Below, in pieces: positions 60,701 to 64,000 of a stretch of DNA of 64,000 nucleotides; positions within the stretch are counted from its first letter, which is position 1; the number at the start of each line of letters is the position of its first letter. The stretch lies in contig JAYKAV010003376.1 in assembly GCA_035582835.1 (NCBI GenBank), forward strand, positions 2,170,358-2,234,357, written 5' to 3'. The notes under the pieces are model-generated. The model made no database searches. It was given only the letters and a program-made list of their open reading frames with translations, and was not told the origin of the DNA. The stretch is from Phoebastria nigripes (lineage: Eukaryota; Chordata; Aves; Procellariiformes; Diomedeidae). A program made the position numbers and the translations under genes.

Positions 60701-63700
60701 GTGGATCTTGAGTTAATTACTTTCCACTGATACGTTTTCTCAATGGTCTTTTACATCAGTTTTTTCTTTCCTCAGTCTGAACCCCAAGGCAATTCAGCGT
60801 GCTAGCCTCCAAACTCTGGGTGATTCATTGTGTACTTCTGCCTTAGGATTTTTAGTCATGCAGAGAAAGCCAGGCTTTCACATCAAGTTGATGTTAATGT
60901 GCACTGACAAAGCAACAGTAAAGGAGCTTCGTGTTTGTCACAACGTGCACTCTTTAATTTAGTAATTGCTTTATACTGATATGCAAATAATGACACATTT
61001 CCCAAATTTCCAGTTCCTCGGCAATGCTTTCACTAATTACTCAGTGGTTAAAACTTATGCATGTAAATTGGTTAAGTGAGTTTATTAATAAGTACACCTG
61101 TGTGAATTAATCTATAAAACATACATGCCCGGGAACAGGTCATAACTCACTGTACATTCCTGAATGTCTCAGGAACCGAAAATAAATATTCTCTCACCAA
61201 AATAAGATCTATTACGACTAACAGAGTGTTATTCATAGATAAACTGGGATTCCCAACCTTTCCCAAGCAAGAGAGAGACTGCCTTTGGGTGACAACAAAT
61301 ACTAGGAGTCAAAGCATTCATCCATTTCATGTTGCCAAATGAGAGGAGGATCAAGGTAAACAAAAGAAAAGGTCTATAAGAAAAAGGACGAGAATCCCTC
61401 TAGTACCTGAAAACGTGGGAAAGCGCCAGCATCCACTCATCCACCAGTTCTCTGTGGACCAACACATGCTCTGCAGTCTGGTTACAGTATTTTGTGATAC
61501 CGCTTACTCTTACTTTTGATACTCTAACGGCGACTGTGAAAAATTCAGCTGCACTTAACATGGATTCAGGCTCATAACAATTGCAAAAACACTAAACAGA
61601 GTTAACCTGTCTTCCTATATTTCCTTTCCTCAAAATTCTTCACAGTGTAAGGGCTGAAAAGTAATCAAGGTACTAACATTATCCTGTTACGTTTGCTGGC
61701 TTCTGTGTTGAAACACAGTGTCTGTTAGGTTTCTGATATTTTCTTTAAGTAACTGCGTAATTGCCATAGAAGAGGGTATAATAATATTGTTTGTTCTAAG
61801 TCTGATCACAAATCACCTATTTTTTGCTATTCAGAAGAGATACAAAGCCGTTAAACAGATTTTTAAGGTAAGAAACAATTGTAAGTGAAATAACAAGCAA
61901 CAGTATAAACCAACAACCAATTTGATTCACCCAGATCACATATTGCCCACAGATATTCACAGATACATCTTGGGAACTGCTTTGCATTCACAAAAAGTAT
62001 CAGCCAAATACTTGGCACGTTTCTGGTCTATGGTGGGATGCCATTTACTTCACAGCATTGTACAATGCTTTGGATGGCAAACAGAAGAGTGCCTGGATAT
62101 GTTTCCAGCACTATATAATTCCTTGCCAGAGTTCAAGCAGTTGTGCTAGCAACACTGCTTCCAACAAATGGTTCAAACACTGATAGGCTTTTTATGCTGC
62201 CTCTTCTTCCTGGATATCACTTTTCGAGGAATTGGATTTTTGCAGCATTAGCCTTTTGAAAACATGGTGTTACTGACTTCTAAAAATGAGCTTCTGAAAA
62301 GGATGATTGTTTCTTATTTTCTGTTTCCCTTACCTGGAATATATGAAAAGGCCTTTAACTCTTTAGGTCAGTAGAATTAAAAGCACTAGTACATAACTTC
62401 CTCAATTAAAGGAAAAAGGTTCAAAACTAGAAATAATAAATTGTATTAATACTAAACAATATTTTAGTATTCTTAAATGGTAAGTTGTTGGGTTGGGGCG
62501 GTTGCCGCTAAAAATGCATTAATTTCATTCATTCAGTATAACTACATATTGAATGTGCTTGGTTGATGTATGATAGTTTCAACTGTGACAAGCAAAAGGT
62601 AAAGAACATAACTAAAAAATTAAGCATTTATAAAGGGTCTTTCTATTCAGAGACCTCTAAGGACTAGACAAACATGAAACATTCCCAACATTTTAGATTG
62701 GATTTTCTTAGCCATCTAACAAAAATAAGGTGGCCAGTTTCTACTGAAATCCAGCTGAGGCCATGTAGCTACTTTTCTTTGACTTTTATGAAAGTTCAGC
62801 ATTAAATCTCAGGCCTCCTCTTAGAAATGAGGAGGCTTGAGTTGCTTAAGTACAGTGTTCTATTAAATGTCATAAGTAAAGTCTGCAGAGCTACAAATCT
62901 GTCTCAGGTCTATGTTTTGACCACTGCACAGTAACTACATTTAGAAAAGGAATTCAATCCAGTGATTGCTATTGAAAACAGAGCTCTTCTCTTGTTTGGT
63001 AGAGGAAGTTATCTGTCTAAAATAGATTTATCAACTAATATTTTCTTGGTTCCACATTTTATCAACAGTTCATTGGACTTTAACAAAAAATTCCCAACAG
63101 AGGACCAGATTAGCTCCATTCTAAGCATTTAAAAAGTTATCTATGGACTAATTTAGCACTATTTAAATACCACTTTTTTTAAAGGAAGCATTTGAGACTA
63201 TTATATCAGGCTCTACACACAACTAGAACAAACCCCAAGTGAAGTTCTAGCAATAGCAAACATTCTTACACATAAAACAACAAAAGTGATGCTGTAATTT
63301 TACATAGCTTGCTTCTGCTGTTACATGGCAAGCCCACTTACCATACACTTACTTAAAATGAAACTCTGTTTACTCTGTTTACAGAGTCCCAATCACCTTC
63401 AATCTGTTGCAATAGATTTTCATACATCTTCTAGTGAAGCTCTGCTCTGCTTATACAGTAGAGTTTCATTACAAAGAAACAAGCACCACTGTGATAATCC
63501 TCCAGGAATAATGCAATTACCACTTATCAAACAGGTGTCTGCTGTATTCCAAGGAGATTATCACTTCCTATTCTGCTCTCCGAGAGCACAGAGTAAAAGA
63601 GAAGCTGCTACTATTAAATGACTGAGGAGAAAAGGAGTCTTTGATAATAGCTCTTGCTAGCTTCTCTCAGCAGGGCATGAAGTAAATGTAGTCCTATTTC

Positions 63701-63812
63701 AGTCTGGGCACTGAAATGAATATTTTAGTTTCTGCAAGGTGAGTTAGAGCACCTAAATAAGACCACTCCTGTTAACTGAATCTGAAGGATCTCTCTCTCT
63801 TTCTTCATTGAG

Positions 63813-63978
63813 TACTCCAAGAACCTCAGCACCTACTGCCTTATGCCAAACTGTGCCTTTTGTGAGTACTCCTAAAAGAAGAACTCTGCCTGCTCAAGCA
63901 AAAACGGGCTGCAGGGCTGTTCCACCAAACGCATCACCATTCAGAGATGTTTCTGTGACAATACAGTGTTTGATGAAG
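63813..63978 (+). other. Unidentified coding-like segment, possible exon
   Basis: A 166-bp stretch preceded by a CTCTCTCTCTTTCTTCATTG pyrimidine tract plus AG, followed by GAAG|GTACAAAG (donor-like), and open throughout in the frame beginning Ser-Thr-Pro-Arg-Thr-Ser-Ala-Pro. It is rich in Ser, Thr, Pro, Lys and Arg, with a repeated Val/Leu-Ser-Thr-Pro-(Arg/Lys) motif. Base composition is more G+C-rich than the neighbouring intron. I do not recognise the protein. It may be an exon of another transcript, a decayed retrocopy or chance. Confidence 0.25.
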
Positions 63979-64000
63979 GTACAAAGGGATCTCTAAGATG

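Larger units (their letters stand above)
48620..64000. other. FAF1 upstream intron, at least 15.4 kb, right edge open
   Basis: The next upstream FAF1 exon (second UBL, with a His-Gln-Leu-Trp-Glu-Gly-Trp-Pro motif in the human protein) was looked for on the minus strand and not seen. This intron therefore extends to or beyond the window edge. It contains the solo LTR (53.6-54.2 kb), an old CR1 reverse-transcriptase fragment (57.6-57.7 kb) and a coding-like plus-strand segment at 63.8 kb. Confidence 0.7.

Overview
The window is vertebrate, almost certainly avian, nuclear DNA from an AT-rich macrochromosome-type region. Two lines of evidence support this. First, ten spliced exons on the minus strand join into one uninterrupted reading frame recognisable as FAF1 (FAS-associated factor 1). 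Second, the interspersed repeats are bird-type: two relatively intact CR1 LINE 3' ends, one carrying the diagnostic ATTCTATG-type terminal repeat, and a solo ERV-L-like LTR of a style common in Neoaves. No microbial operon, CRISPR array, tRNA or rRNA gene was found.

Layout. FAF1 runs right to left. In transcript order its exons lie at about 48.6, 46.8, 45.7, 44.7, 35.4, 21.2, 18.4, 7.4, 6.9 and 2.7 kb. Together they encode 375 codons (1,125 nt) covering the end of the second ubiquitin-like domain, an acidic linker, the thioredoxin-like UAS domain, a charged coiled-coil helix and most of the C-terminal UBX domain with its Phe-Pro-Arg loop. The N-terminal UBA/UBL exons lie beyond the right edge. 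The last exon, with about 27 C-terminal residues and the stop codon, lies beyond the left edge. All ten exons have AG/GT splice borders and compatible phases, and none contains an N or an in-frame stop.

The remaining ~98% of the window is intron. It holds two recognisable CR1 copies (14.7-15.3 kb and 31.7-32.3 kb, plus strand); four much older CR1 fragments (about 28.0-28.8 kb plus, 39.6-40.0 kb minus, 41.3-41.6 kb plus, 57.6-57.7 kb plus); several short palindromic remnants of an old amniote interspersed repeat; and a complete 578-bp solo LTR (53,646-54,223) with a perfect 5-bp target-site duplication, a perfect CRE palindrome, a TATA box and a polyadenylation signal. There are also homopolymer and purine/pyrimidine tracts and several locally GC-rich patches of unknown origin. 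The LTR and all but one of the CR1 pieces are antisense to FAF1.

How it works together. The only well-supported gene is FAF1, a ubiquitin- and p97/VCP-binding adaptor in Fas signalling and ubiquitin-dependent degradation. I see no convincing undescribed biological system. The items most worth checking are the LTR with its CRE-TATA promoter inside FAF1, the pair of direct CR1 repeats bracketing two frame-critical exons, a duplicated Arg-x-Ser-Leu-Glu helix motif in FAF1, and an unexplained plus-strand coding-like segment at the right edge.
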